Shown here: piece after piece, positions 19,081-28,089 of the stretch
Layout of the letters: each line of letters begins with the position of its first letter
Position numbering within the stretch: position 1 is the first letter of the stretch
From: Domibacillus sp. PGB-M46
GTDB lineage: Bacteria; Bacillota; Bacilli; Bacillales; Domibacillaceae
Assembly (NCBI RefSeq): GCF_022668875.1
Contig: NZ_JAKGCR010000002.1
Location: 124,001-188,000 of the forward strand
DNA length: 64,000 nt
Reading direction: 5' to 3'
The notes under the pieces: generated by a model
Told to the model about the DNA's origin: nothing
Databases searched by the model: none
What the model saw: the letters and a program-made list of their open reading frames with translations, nothing else
Made by a program: the position numbers and the translations under genes

Positions 19081-20490
19081 TTATTTTTGTTTCGCAAATC
19101 GTGAAAAAATAAATGTGAGAATGATCGGCAGAACGATTACAATGACCATGCCGATCAAAAAGGATGTCATTCCTTTACTGATAACGAGAAAGCCTGGAAT
19201 GCCTCCGACGCCAATCGTACTAGCGAGAACACCATTTACCGAGATAAACATACCGGCAATGGCAGAGCTGATCATAGCAGCGATAAAAGCATACCGGAAG
19301 CGGAGGTTTACCCCGAATATAGCCGGCTCTGTTACACCGAGAAATGCAGACAGTGCTGATGTGTAAGAAAGACCTTTTAAACGGTCTTCTTTTGCTGAAA
19401 GCCCAATTGCTAAAGCAGCTGCGCCCTGTGCGATGTTAGAAAGAGCAAGCATCGGCCATAAAAACGTGCCGCCAAGCTGAGAGCCGACCAGCTGCAGATC
19501 AACAGCTAAGAAGGTGTGATGCATTCCTGTGATAACAAGCACGCTGTACAGGCCGCCGTAAATTAAGCCGCCTAAAAGCGGTACGGTGTCAAAAATATAA
19601 ATAACCGCATCTGTGATGGCATTTCCAACAATAAACATAACCGGACCGATTAAAATAAAAGCGGCAAACCCGGTAATAAGAAGGGCAACCGGTGCTACAA
19701 CGAGCAGCTGAATGCCTTCAGGAACTCTTTTTGTTAAGAAAACTTCAATTTTCGCCAATAAATAGGAGGCGAATAAAACAGGCAGGACCTGTCCCTGGTA
19801 GCCGATTTTTTCAACTGTCAGCCCCAAAATATTCCACGTAGGGATTTCTCCCGCTTTTTCTGCTTCACCGTATGCCCAGGCGTTCAATAAATCGGGATGA
19901 ACGAGAATTAATCCTAGCACAATCCCTAAAAGCGGACTACCGCCAAACCGCTTCACCGCTGACCATCCGATCAAGGCAGGAAGGAAGGTAAACGCTGTAT
20001 TCGCAATCAAGTTGATAACGTTTGCAATGTCCGCCCACTGAGGATAACGCTCGATTAACGATTCCTCAAAGAAAATGCCGGGTCCGGTTAAAATATTATT
20101 CAGTCCAAGCAGCAAGCCGGCTGTTACAATGGCCGGTAAAATGGGTATAAAAATATCAGCCAATGTTTTAATCGCCCGCTGCAGCGGATTTAAATTGGAT
20201 TCTGATGCTTTTTTTACATCATCTTTGGAAGATTCTCCAATACCGGTTTGATCAACTAAATCCTGATACACTTTGTTGACGGTACCCTGGCCAATAACAA
20301 CCTGATACTGTCCGTTGGCTGCGAAAGATCCTTTGACGACATCAATTTGTTCAAGTTTTGCTGTATCGACTTTGCTGTCATCTTTTAACGCAAAACGCAG
20401 CCGTGTTACACAATGTGTAGCTGCACTAATATTATCACGTCCGCCGACTGCCTCTACAATCTGCTCCGCTTGTTTTGAGTATGCACCCAT
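19081..20490 (-). CDS. treP: PTS trehalose transporter EIIBC
   Basis: 469-residue EIIBC permease. The EIIB domain has the phosphorylated cysteine in ATHCVTRLRFAL (C27); the EIIC domain (about 110-465) has about ten membrane segments and the substrate-site GVTEPAIFGVN. There is no EIIA domain, so phosphate must come from another EIIA (in B. subtilis the glucose EIIA). General PTS proteins PtsH and PtsI are encoded at 28-30 kb. It delivers trehalose-6-phosphate for TreA. Confidence 0.95.
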   Translation of the reverse strand: MGAYSKQAEQIVEAVGGRDNISAATHCVTRLRFALKDDSKVDTAKLEQIDVVKGSFAANGQYQVVIGQGTVNKVYQDLVDQTGIGESSKDDVKKASESNLNPLQRAIKTLADIFIPILPAIVTAGLLLGLNNILTGPGIFFEESLIERYPQWADIANVINLIANTAFTFLPALIGWSAVKRFGGSPLLGIVLGLILVHPDLLNAWAYGEAEKAGEIPTWNILGLTVEKIGYQGQVLPVLFASYLLAKIEVFLTKRVPEGIQLLVVAPVALLITGFAAFILIGPVMFIVGNAITDAVIYIFDTVPLLGGLIYGGLYSVLVITGMHHTFLAVDLQLVGSQLGGTFLWPMLALSNIAQGAAALAIGLSAKEDRLKGLSYTSALSAFLGVTEPAIFGVNLRFRYAFIAAMISSAIAGMFISVNGVLASTIGVGGIPGFLVISKGMTSFLIGMVIVIVLPIILTFIFSRFAKQK

Positions 20491-20510
20491 TGTTACAGCC
20501 CTCCTAATCT

Positions 20511-20551
20511 TGTATATACATCTTAATAAGACTTTACCACCTGTATATACA
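20511..20551. promoter_or_regulatory. Paired TreR-type operators TGTATATACA
   Basis: The same palindrome TGTATATACA occurs at 20511-20520 and 20542-20551, 31 bp centre to centre (about three helical turns). One copy is in the -35/-10 spacer and the other just downstream of the expected start point. Spacing and location fit cooperative TreR binding. Confidence 0.8.
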
Positions 20552-20560
20552 TGTTGTCAA
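20531..20560 (-). promoter_or_regulatory. SigA promoter of treP-treA-treR
   Basis: Minus strand TTGACA (20555-20560), 18-base spacer, TAAAGT (20531-20536). It overlaps the TreR operators. Just upstream, at 20567-20580, AGGAAGCGATTCCA is a weak cre-like sequence, suggesting possible catabolite control. Confidence 0.7.
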
Positions 20561-20583
20561 CAAACAAGGAAGCGATTCCAAAA

Positions 20584-20607
20584 AAAAGCAGCCCTATTGC
20601 TGCTTTT
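20584..20607 (-). terminator. Intrinsic terminator of fadH
   Basis: AAAAGCAGC / GCTGCTTTT stem with a 6-base loop and a following T-run on the minus strand. It overlaps the fadH stop codon. Confidence 0.85.
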
Positions 20608-21370
20608 AAAAAGGAAAGCGATTCAACCACTGCCCGCCATCTATTGTAATACATTCGCCATTTATATAAGCAGCGTCTTTCGAACACAAAAAAAGAGCAA
20701 GAGAAGCGACCTCCTCGGGCGTCCCAAGCCGGCCCAGCGGTACGCTGTTCAGCGTCCGCCGGGCTGCTTCTGATGACTCCCATAGCTTTTCAGCCCCTCC
20801 TGTCCGCTCAATTGGACCGGGGGCGATCGCATTAACACGTATTCCATACTGATAGCCCCATTCAACTGCAAGAGTACGTGTGAGAGACAGTACACCTGCC
20901 TTGGCAGCAGCCGAATGTGCAACTCTGGCTCCTGCATTCCAGGCATAAGCAGCAGCCATGTTAATGATTAAACCGCTGCTTTTTTGTTTAATCCAATAGT
21001 TTCCTGCAGCGTGTGAGCAATAAAAGGTTCCGTTTAACACAATGTCTATAACAGCCTGCCATCCATTTGGCGTCAGCTTTTCTGTGGGACAAATAAAATT
21101 ACCGGCAGCATTATTAATGAGCACATGGATCGAGCCAAACGCCTGATCCGCCTTTTCCATAAGCTGCACAGCTTCGTCAGGACAGCGTACATCCATAGCC
21201 ACTGTTAAAAGCCGGTCGTTTTCTCCGCTTATTTCATTTTTAGCCGCCCTTAATTTTGCTTCGTTTCGTCCGCAAATGACCACATTGGCTCCTTCCTCAA
21301 AAAAACGCCGGGCCATATATTTTCCCATGCCGCTTGATCCGCCTGTTATAACGACCGTCTGGTTTTTCAT
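20606..21370 (-). CDS. fadH: 2,4-dienoyl-CoA reductase (SDR family)
   Basis: 254-residue short-chain dehydrogenase: NADP-binding TGGSSGMGK (about 10-18), INNAAGN, and the C-terminal signature PIERTGGAEKLW with GGQWLNRFPF, closely following B. subtilis FadH/YkuF. The usual Tyr of YxxxK is replaced: the segment reads HSAAAKAG, as in the dienoyl-CoA reductase branch. It reduces 2,4-dienoyl-CoA during degradation of unsaturated fatty acids. A perfect FadR-type operator precedes it. Confidence 0.92.
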   Translation of the reverse strand: MKNQTVVITGGSSGMGKYMARRFFEEGANVVICGRNEAKLRAAKNEISGENDRLLTVAMDVRCPDEAVQLMEKADQAFGSIHVLINNAAGNFICPTEKLTPNGWQAVIDIVLNGTFYCSHAAGNYWIKQKSSGLIINMAAAYAWNAGARVAHSAAAKAGVLSLTRTLAVEWGYQYGIRVNAIAPGPIERTGGAEKLWESSEAARRTLNSVPLGRLGTPEEVASLALFLCSKDAAYINGECITIDGGQWLNRFPF

Positions 21371-21386
21371 GTGTTTTCCTCCTGTG

Positions 21387-21404
21387 TGAATGAATAGTCA
21401 TTCA
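21387..21404. promoter_or_regulatory. FadR operator upstream of fadH
   Basis: TGAATGAATAGTCATTCA fits the Bacillus FadR consensus TGAATGAnTAnTCATTCA at every fixed position. It lies 17-34 bases before the fadH start, downstream of an AT-rich -10-like region (TATTATATATT). It predicts repression relieved by long-chain acyl-CoA. Confidence 0.85.
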
Positions 21405-21413
21405 TAAATATAT

Positions 21414-21451
21414 AATAAAAAGGAAATCCACTTGTATTGCGGATTTCCTTT
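21414..21451 (-). terminator. Intrinsic terminator of ppx-ppk
   Basis: Perfect 11-bp stem AAAGGAAATCC / GGATTTCCTTT, 11-base loop, T-rich tail on the minus strand. Confidence 0.85.
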
Positions 21452-21457
21452 TTTGTT

Positions 21458-23557
21458 TTATTCTTCGTCCTCCCTTAGCTGATAAACCGCCTGTAAACAT
21501 TCAAGCTGGCTGTCAACATATATCTCATCTTTGTCACTGGCTACGTAATGGTAGTTTCCTTCATTGTCCTGATAGCGTGCTTTTGCTGTATCCGACAGCT
21601 GCAAATGCAAAAAGTCCGTCAGCCTGTTTTTTAATGTATGGTCTAAGATCGGGAATAAAATTTCCACCCGCTTAATCATATTGCGTGTCATCATATCTGC
21701 TGAAGAAAGGTAAATATTCCGTTCACCGTTATGATGGAAATAGTAAATCCGGCTGTGCTCTAAAAAGCGGCCCACAATACTGATTACCCGTATGTTTTCA
21801 CTTACGCCGGGAATCCCCGGGCGCATACAGCAAATTCCACGGATGATGCAGTCAATTTGCACCCCTGCGTTGGATGCTTCGTACAGCTTCATAATTAACC
21901 GTTTATCTGTTAAAGAATTCATCTTTGCAATAATCCGGCCATTTCCATACTTTTTATGATTGTCAATTTCTTCATCAATGAGTTTGATAAATGCGTCCTG
22001 AATATCAAATGGAGCGACCACTAAGTGATTGTATTTCGGTTTGTTCATATACCCGCTTAAATAATTGAAGAAATTCGTCGCATCTACGCCAAACTCTTTT
22101 TTAGATGTAATTAAGCCATGGTCCGTGTAAAGCTTTGCCGTTGCATCATTATAATTGCCTGTGCCGAGATGAACGAACCGTTCAATTTGGCCCGCTCGTT
22201 TCCGAACAACAAGCGTAATTTTACTATGCGTTTTCAAATTGTGCATGCCATAGATCACATGACAGCCCGCTTTTTCCAGCTCTTTGGCCCATTGAACATT
22301 GTTTTCTTCATCGAAACGCGCTTTTAATTCAACGAGAACGGTAACTTGTTTTCCTTTTTCCGCTGCCCGTTTAAGCGACTCAATAATCGGTGAATCGCCG
22401 CTGACCCGGTAAAGCGTCATTTTAATCGCTAAAACGGTAGGATCATCTGCCGCCTGCGAGATAAAATCCACTACCGGTTCGAATGATTCGTATGGGTGAT
22501 AAAAAAGGATATCCTGCTGCAATACTTTTTCAAAGATATTTTCCCGGGAAGACAAATCGATCGGCAGCTGCGGAATAAACGTTTCATATGTCAACCCTTC
22601 ACGAAGCGTGCTCAGCTTTTTGGTAAAAGGAAACAAAAAAGTTAAATCAATCGGGCCGTCTATTTCATAAACATCTTTAAAATGAATTTCAAGCTCTTCA
22701 AGCAGGTAGTCCAGTACATCCTGATCTAAATCCTGCGATTTAATTTCAAGCCGGACAGCGGCTCCCCATTTTCGCTTTTTTAATTCTTTTTCAATTTCAA
22801 GAAGCAAATCGCGGGCGCCTTCTTCGTGAATTTCCATATCCGCATTGCGTGTAATCCGGAAAATATTCACATTCTTTACAACATACCCTTGAAAAACACG
22901 GTCAATAAAATATTCTAATACGTCTTCAAGCAAAACGAATGTGCCGCCTTCCTCCGATGGCACTTCGATTGTACGTTCCAGCACTCCCGGCACCTGCACA
23001 ATGGCTACGCGATCCATTTCCGCTTCCGGTTCATCATTTTGCAGCATCACAACTAAATTAAGTGATTTGTTTAACAGCATTGGAAATGGGCGGTAAGCGT
23101 CAATGGCCATCGGTGTTAAAACAGGAAACACTTCGTTGTCGAAGTAATCAAGTAAAAAACGCTGTTGTTCATCCACCAGCTCAGCCGGCTTTTTCAACAA
23201 AAATCCTTCTTCTTTAAGAGCGGGAAGAATTTCCTCTCTTAGTATCCTGTTTTGTGTTTCCACAAGCTCATGCGCTTTAATGCTGATCCGGTTCAGCTGC
23301 TGCTTGGGGGTCAGGCCCGCTTTGTTCTCAGGCTTATTAAAGCCTGCTTTTACTTGATCTTTTAAGCCAGCTACCCGTACCATAAAAAATTCATCTAAGT
23401 TTGAACTGAAGATCGCCAAAAATTTCATTCGTTCCAGCAAAGGATTGTTTAAATCCGATGATTCTTCCAACACACGTTTGTTAAAGTTAAGCCAGCTTAA
23501 TTCTCGATTGTTGTAGTATCTTGGATTCGCTAAATCAATGGCTGTCTGCCTGCTCAT
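21458..23557 (-). CDS. ppk: Polyphosphate kinase 1
   Basis: 699-residue PPK1, which polymerises the ATP gamma-phosphate into polyphosphate reversibly. The N-terminal domain (YYNRELSWLNFNKRVLEE) and head domain precede two phospholipase-D-like catalytic domains. The autophosphorylated His is expected in MHNLKTHSKITLVVRK (about 435), with GTGNYND just after it. The start is an ATG 14 bases downstream of the ppx stop, so ppx-ppk form one operon that makes and degrades the same polymer. Confidence 0.96.
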   Translation of the reverse strand: MSRQTAIDLANPRYYNNRELSWLNFNKRVLEESSDLNNPLLERMKFLAIFSSNLDEFFMVRVAGLKDQVKAGFNKPENKAGLTPKQQLNRISIKAHELVETQNRILREEILPALKEEGFLLKKPAELVDEQQRFLLDYFDNEVFPVLTPMAIDAYRPFPMLLNKSLNLVVMLQNDEPEAEMDRVAIVQVPGVLERTIEVPSEEGGTFVLLEDVLEYFIDRVFQGYVVKNVNIFRITRNADMEIHEEGARDLLLEIEKELKKRKWGAAVRLEIKSQDLDQDVLDYLLEELEIHFKDVYEIDGPIDLTFLFPFTKKLSTLREGLTYETFIPQLPIDLSSRENIFEKVLQQDILFYHPYESFEPVVDFISQAADDPTVLAIKMTLYRVSGDSPIIESLKRAAEKGKQVTVLVELKARFDEENNVQWAKELEKAGCHVIYGMHNLKTHSKITLVVRKRAGQIERFVHLGTGNYNDATAKLYTDHGLITSKKEFGVDATNFFNYLSGYMNKPKYNHLVVAPFDIQDAFIKLIDEEIDNHKKYGNGRIIAKMNSLTDKRLIMKLYEASNAGVQIDCIIRGICCMRPGIPGVSENIRVISIVGRFLEHSRIYYFHHNGERNIYLSSADMMTRNMIKRVEILFPILDHTLKNRLTDFLHLQLSDTAKARYQDNEGNYHYVASDKDEIYVDSQLECLQAVYQLREDEE

Positions 23558-23571
23558 CGGACTCCCCCATT

Positions 23572-25104
23572 TCAGTTTTCTTTTATTTGTTTAAATTCTA
23601 TCTGAATGTCTGTTTGCAAGGCTTTTTCTAAATGGCGTTTTTGTTTATCGCTTTGGTAGCGTTCAGCAAGTTCGCTTCCTTCGCAATAAACCGTAATAAG
23701 AATATGCTCATGTTTTCTTTTCACACCTAGATCGCTGACAATGCTTCGCTTTGAGCTGTTTAAGCTAAAACAAAGCTTAAGCAGGGCACCGTACTCCCGC
23801 ATTTTTTGGATGTCCTCTTTAGTGAACCAGCCGTCGAACTGCTCTAAATATTGCTTGAGTGTTGAATTATTTGTAAAGGAAGCGACCAAAGAAATATATG
23901 CTTTCTCTCGATGAGTAAAGCCGTCAAACATGGAGTTAAGCAGAAGATAAAAGGTATGCCGGCTTTTTGCATTGGATGATATGTATTCACCGAGATAAAA
24001 CAAAGCCGCCGCTTGTTCAATCATAAACCGCTCTTTGTTCGTGACCTTTAAAATCCGTTCCTGCTCAAAACCGCGAAGCATATTTTGAGTCAGCTTCATC
24101 ATTTGGTAATGATGATTTTCATCATGGCCATAAACAGTTAACAGCCTTTTCACGCCGTTTCGTTTTACATCTTCTGCTGTATCCCAATTGCTGTTTTTCG
24201 CCCGCTCCAGCATGATTCCATCCCGAAGCCCCCGGGAGCTGACCAGCATTCTTTTCGCTTTTGTATGTATAGTCAGCTGATAAAAGACTTCAATAGCAGG
24301 CAAAATTAAATCAGCGCGCTCATTTGAAAGACCATCCACTTTCTCAAGCTCTGTGTATGAAAGCGGAGAAAGCTCGGTGCGCAGCTGTTCGAGAGCTTCT
24401 GCGGACAGCTCATAGCCATGTACACCAAGTGGCGGATAATTTTCTTTTAGCTGCTGGATATTCGCCAAGTTGCGCGCGCTGCCGCCCAGAGCCGTAATTA
24501 TGCCGTCCGGTGCTTCCCCAAGCCAATCGAATTTTTCAAGCTCTCCTTGAATAAACTCAGCCATTCGTTTCTGCTCTTTCGGCTTCATTCGGCCTTCCGG
24601 GATAAACTGTTCTTTAAGGGAGACCACGCCAAAAGGAAAGCTGAAAAAATGTTTCAATTTTCTGTTTCTATAAAGTGTAATTTCTGTACTGCCTCCGCCG
24701 ATATCAATCGTCAGTCCATTATCAGCCGGCATTGTTTTCAAAACGGCTGACAGCCCGTAAGAAGCTTCTTCCCCTCCCGACAGCAGCCGGATATGAAATC
24801 CCGTTTCCTCCTTGACTCTTTCAATAATGGCATCCCGGTTTGATGCCTGTCTTATAGCAGCCGTTGCGGTACATTCTATCTCTGTTACCCCGTAGTAATG
24901 GAGAACTTCTTTGAAATTGAGCAGCGCTTCAAGCAGCAGCCGGACACCTTCATCGCTCATTTCACTTTTTTCATTTAAAAAGTGCCGCAGCCTGAGAGGT
25001 GCTTTTACATTTCGAAATTCCTCAATCGCTGACCCTTGCTCTTTATATAAAACCAGACGGACTGTATTGGATCCAATGTCAATAATGCCTGTTTTGGTTT
25101 GCAT
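23572..25104 (-). CDS. ppx: Exopolyphosphatase (Ppx/GppA family)
   Basis: 510-residue Ppx/GppA phosphatase. ASKHA-fold phosphate motifs DIGSNTVRLVLY (near the start) and DIGGGSTEITLY (about 145) are intact. The C-terminal half is an HD-like helical domain, giving the long bacterial Ppx form. It releases phosphate from polyphosphate or hydrolyses pppGpp; the coupling to ppk favours polyphosphate. ATG at 25104 is preferred over GTG at 25107 because CGGGA lies 9 bases upstream. Confidence 0.93.
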   Translation of the reverse strand: MQTKTGIIDIGSNTVRLVLYKEQGSAIEEFRNVKAPLRLRHFLNEKSEMSDEGVRLLLEALLNFKEVLHYYGVTEIECTATAAIRQASNRDAIIERVKEETGFHIRLLSGGEEASYGLSAVLKTMPADNGLTIDIGGGSTEITLYRNRKLKHFFSFPFGVVSLKEQFIPEGRMKPKEQKRMAEFIQGELEKFDWLGEAPDGIITALGGSARNLANIQQLKENYPPLGVHGYELSAEALEQLRTELSPLSYTELEKVDGLSNERADLILPAIEVFYQLTIHTKAKRMLVSSRGLRDGIMLERAKNSNWDTAEDVKRNGVKRLLTVYGHDENHHYQMMKLTQNMLRGFEQERILKVTNKERFMIEQAAALFYLGEYISSNAKSRHTFYLLLNSMFDGFTHREKAYISLVASFTNNSTLKQYLEQFDGWFTKEDIQKMREYGALLKLCFSLNSSKRSIVSDLGVKRKHEHILITVYCEGSELAERYQSDKQKRHLEKALQTDIQIEFKQIKEN

Positions 25105-25175
25105 CACAGTGATTCCCGCTTTCTTTTTTTATTCATTTTCCCCTTTAAATATACCACGCAAACCACTATGAATGC

Positions 25176-25204
25176 TTCCAAATCACGGTTAAACAGTATA
25201 TAAT
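25176..25204 (+). promoter_or_regulatory. Candidate promoter of ykyB
   Basis: Perfect TATAAT (25199-25204) with a weak TTCCAA 17 bases upstream. A start point near 25211 would fall on the upstream ATG (25213), supporting the downstream TTG as the ykyB start. Confidence 0.45.
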
Positions 25205-25236
25205 GAGAGAAAATGAGGACGAAAGGAGTCACTACA

Positions 25237-25701
25237 TTGAGCAAAAAATCTGAACCCTTCACCGAACCTTCATCCGAAGAGACCCTCGCCAAAGCCATTT
25301 TCACGGTTAACCGCCATGCAAAAACGGCTACAAACCCAAAATATCTATATGCGCTGAAAAAATGCGCCCTCCTGAAGATGATCAAGGAAGGCAAAGCAGA
25401 AAAAAAAGGCCTTCACTTTTCCCGAAATCCTAAAAACAGCCGGCAGCAGTCGGATGTGCTTGTTTCGTGCGGTGAATACACCTTTCATATGCCGCCTTGC
25501 AAAGAAGACTTTACTTTATTGCCGCACCTGGGGCGGTTAAGCGAACAAATACGCAACCCCCGCTGTTCCATGGGACTGTCTAAAGCAAAAAGTATTCTTG
25601 AGGCGTATACGGGTATGAAAGAAAAAGAAATAAAGCCGAAGACCCCCGGCCAGAAAAAGTATACGAAGCCGGTGTTTAAACCGCTTGGCCAGTCATATTA
25701 A
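25237..25701 (+). CDS. ykyB: YkyB family protein
   Basis: 154-residue soluble basic protein of the Bacillus YkyB family, function unknown. Recognisable segments are TVNRHAKTATNPKYLYALKK, GLHFSRNP, SDVLVSCGEYTFHMPP and the C-terminal KPVFKPLGQSY. The start is TTG at 25237, 8 bases after AAAGGAG; the ATG at 25213 has no ribosome site. It is convergent with cheV, as neighbours in B. subtilis. Confidence 0.85.
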   Translation: MSKKSEPFTEPSSEETLAKAIFTVNRHAKTATNPKYLYALKKCALLKMIKEGKAEKKGLHFSRNPKNSRQQSDVLVSCGEYTFHMPPCKEDFTLLPHLGRLSEQIRNPRCSMGLSKAKSILEAYTGMKEKEIKPKTPGQKKYTKPVFKPLGQSY

Positions 25702-25707
25702 GAACGA

Positions 25708-25739
25708 AAAGGACGCCGCTGAACAAGCAAGCGTCCTTT
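25708..25739. terminator. Bidirectional terminator between ykyB and cheV
   Basis: AAAGGACGC / GCGTCCTTT stem with a 14-base loop and A/T runs on both sides. Confidence 0.8.
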
Positions 25740-25742
25740 CTT

Positions 25743-26645
25743 TTATAGGGCAAGTTCATCAATATACTGAACAAGACGGGCAATTTCCGGCTTGCTCACC
25801 TGCGCATCAGCACCTACTCCTGTGCCCTTGTGGCGAAGCTCGTCGGTAATCAATGAAGAAAAAATAATGACTGGAAGTTTTTTCAAAATAGGATGATCTT
25901 TGATCCGTCTTGTTAAATGGTGTCCGTCCATTTTTGGCATTTCAATATCTGTAACAATCAGCTGCACTTTTTCGAATGTATCTTCCTGTTCAAGGGTCGA
26001 TTCCAAATAATCGAGGGCAATCTGACCGTTTTCAAAAAATTCAACCCGATCATATCCCGCTTCCACCAGCGTATCGTGAAGCAGCTTGCGGAGCAGCGGT
26101 GAGTCCTCTGCCACAATAATTTTTTTTTCGGACCGCTCACGCTTGCCCAGGCTTCGAATTTGATCCATGTGAATGCCGGAATGCGGATTAATATCTACAA
26201 CAATTTTTTCAAAGTCGATCAACAAAATCATCGTTTCATTGATTTTAATCACGCCGATAATTTGGTTGTTGCCTCCCTGATACATTTCAGACGGCTTTTC
26301 AATATCATTCCAGGAAATGCGGTGGATGCGCGTCACGTTTTGAACGTGAAAAACCACTTTTTGCTGGTTAAACTCTGTTACAATGTATTTATCCATCTGG
26401 CCATTTTGTGATGGCTGCAGGCCTAGCACTTTTGCCATATCAATCACTGGCAGCACCTCACCACGAAGCTGAATAATACCTTCAATGTGGGAGTGGGCAT
26501 GCGGGATAAAAGTAATAGGCATGGGCTGAATGATTTCTTTTACTTTCATCACATTAATCCCATATTTATTGCCCTGAACTTCAAATTCCACAATTTCAAG
26601 TTCATTTGTTCCAGATTCAAGTAAAATTCCATAATCATTTGTCAT
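25743..26645 (-). CDS. cheV: Chemotaxis coupling/adaptation protein CheV
   Basis: 300 residues: an N-terminal CheW domain (about 1-160, EVQGNKYGINVMKVKEII) fused to a response-regulator receiver domain (about 170-300). The phospho-acceptor Asp is in LIVTDIEMPKMDG, and the acidic pocket is in KKIIVAEDSPLLRKL. It couples chemoreceptors to CheA and contributes to adaptation. The real ATG is the second of two overlapping ATGs behind AAGGGG. Stand-alone gene, as in B. subtilis. Confidence 0.95.
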   Translation of the reverse strand: MTNDYGILLESGTNELEIVEFEVQGNKYGINVMKVKEIIQPMPITFIPHAHSHIEGIIQLRGEVLPVIDMAKVLGLQPSQNGQMDKYIVTEFNQQKVVFHVQNVTRIHRISWNDIEKPSEMYQGGNNQIIGVIKINETMILLIDFEKIVVDINPHSGIHMDQIRSLGKRERSEKKIIVAEDSPLLRKLLHDTLVEAGYDRVEFFENGQIALDYLESTLEQEDTFEKVQLIVTDIEMPKMDGHHLTRRIKDHPILKKLPVIIFSSLITDELRHKGTGVGADAQVSKPEIARLVQYIDELAL

Positions 26646-26675
26646 AAGTCATAAGTCCCCTTGCTTTTTTATTTT

Positions 26676-26703
26676 ACTATATCACGAATGAAAAAATTGT
26701 CGA
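26676..26703 (-). promoter_or_regulatory. Candidate SigA promoter of cheV
   Basis: Minus strand TCGACA (26698-26703), 16-base spacer, TATAGT (26676-26681). No good SigD (TAAA-N15-GCCGATAT) match was seen. Confidence 0.5.
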
Positions 26704-26787
26704 TGATTGAAAAGTTTATAATTCTTTAATATTTAATTCAAAAATTTACATTATAATAATATTAGATAAGAAAAAGGTGGTTTATAA

Positions 26788-27939
26788 ATGGAACATCGAT
26801 TGAACACACGTGTGAAAAGCATTGAAATTTCGGGTATCCGCAAGTTTTATAACCTCGTCGGTACCCAGGAAGGAATGATTTCTCTTACGATCGGCCAGCC
26901 GGATTTTAACACTCCTGATCATGTAAAAAAAGCCGGTATCCGTGCTATCGAGCAAAATGCGACCGTGTATACGCCAAACAGCGGGCTGCCTGAGCTAAAG
27001 GAAGCTGCTGTCCGTTTTTATAAGGAAAAGTATGGAGTCTCTTACAGTGCGGACACTGAAGTGATTGTGACTGTTGGGGCAAGCCAGGCGATCGACATTG
27101 CACTGCGGGCTGCTCTGGAACCGGGTGATGAAGTGATTCTCCCAGGTCCTGTTTACCCCGGTTATGAGCCTATTATTCACTTGTGCGGTGCCAAGCCGGT
27201 GATGGTAAATGTAACCGATAATGATTTTCGCATGACTGCCGACAAAATCGAGCCATACATATCCAAAAAAACAAAAGTGATCGTTCTTCCTTATCCTTCA
27301 AACCCGACTGGCGTCAGCTTAACGGAACAGGAGCTTCAAGATATTGCGGCGCTGGCAAAAAGATATGAGCTTTTCGTTTTAGCAGACGAAATTTACAGCG
27401 AAATTGTGTATGAACGTCCTCACGTCTCCATTGCGTCCTTTTTGCCGGAACAAACGATTGTCGTAAACGGCTTATCCAAGTCACATGCGATGACCGGCTG
27501 GCGGATTGGGCTTTTATTTGCGCCGCAGTCTATTACACAGCACATTTTAAAAGTCCATCAGTACAACGTCTCCTGTGCTTCTTCTGTTTCACAAAAAGCA
27601 GCGGCTGCCGCCCTGACCGACGGCATGGATGATGCGCTGCCTATGCGCAGCGAATACCAAAAGCGGCGTGATTTCACCCTTGAGAAACTGCAGGAGCTCG
27701 GACTAAAAACGGTCAAACCTGATGGTGCCTTTTACTTTTTTGTAAAAGTACCTACAGCTTATATCGGCTCTTCTTTTGATTTTTGTTTAACTTTAGCTCA
27801 AAATTATAAAGTAGCGGTTGTGCCCGGCAGTGCTTTTTCTGATGCGGGGGAAGGCTGGTTCCGTTTGTCTTATGCATGCAGTGTGGAGGAAATTGAAGAA
27901 GGGCTGCGGCGGATCGAACAATTTTTAAGAACACTTTAA
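26788..27939 (+). CDS. patA: N-acetyl-L,L-diaminopimelate aminotransferase PatA (class I/II PLP)
   Basis: 383-residue fold-type I aminotransferase. The PLP lysine is in NGLSKSHAMTGWRIG (about 233), with the binding residues PYPSNPTG and ADEIYSE. The sequence follows B. subtilis PatA, which makes N-acetyl-LL-diaminopimelate between DapH and DapL, both encoded at 9.7-11.6 kb. AAGGTGG precedes the ATG. A perfect TATAAT lies at about 26752 in the AT-rich leader. A strong terminator follows. Other aromatic or branched substrates cannot be excluded. Confidence 0.88.
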   Translation: MEHRLNTRVKSIEISGIRKFYNLVGTQEGMISLTIGQPDFNTPDHVKKAGIRAIEQNATVYTPNSGLPELKEAAVRFYKEKYGVSYSADTEVIVTVGASQAIDIALRAALEPGDEVILPGPVYPGYEPIIHLCGAKPVMVNVTDNDFRMTADKIEPYISKKTKVIVLPYPSNPTGVSLTEQELQDIAALAKRYELFVLADEIYSEIVYERPHVSIASFLPEQTIVVNGLSKSHAMTGWRIGLLFAPQSITQHILKVHQYNVSCASSVSQKAAAAALTDGMDDALPMRSEYQKRRDFTLEKLQELGLKTVKPDGAFYFFVKVPTAYIGSSFDFCLTLAQNYKVAVVPGSAFSDAGEGWFRLSYACSVEEIEEGLRRIEQFLRTL

Positions 27940-27944
27940 TGAAT

Positions 27945-27979
27945 AAAGCAGAAGCTGTGATGCAGCTTCTGCTTTTTTT
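27945..27979 (+). terminator. Intrinsic terminator of patA
   Basis: 13-bp stem AAAGCAGAAGCTG / CAGCTTCTGCTTT, 5-base loop, T7 tail. Confidence 0.9.
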
Positions 27980-27983
27980 CATA

Positions 27984-28013
27984 AAAAAAGGCCCGGACAG
28001 CGATCGCCCGGGC
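27984..28013 (-). terminator. Intrinsic terminator of ptsHI
   Basis: Minus strand GCCCGG / CCGGGC with an 11-base loop, followed by T7. It lies about 75 bases beyond the ptsI stop. Confidence 0.75.
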
Positions 28014-28089
28014 AAAAAGTGAGAGAAATGGAGAATGAAAAACTGGTTACGTTTATATCATTCCCGTTTTTTCTACTTTTACACCTTTT

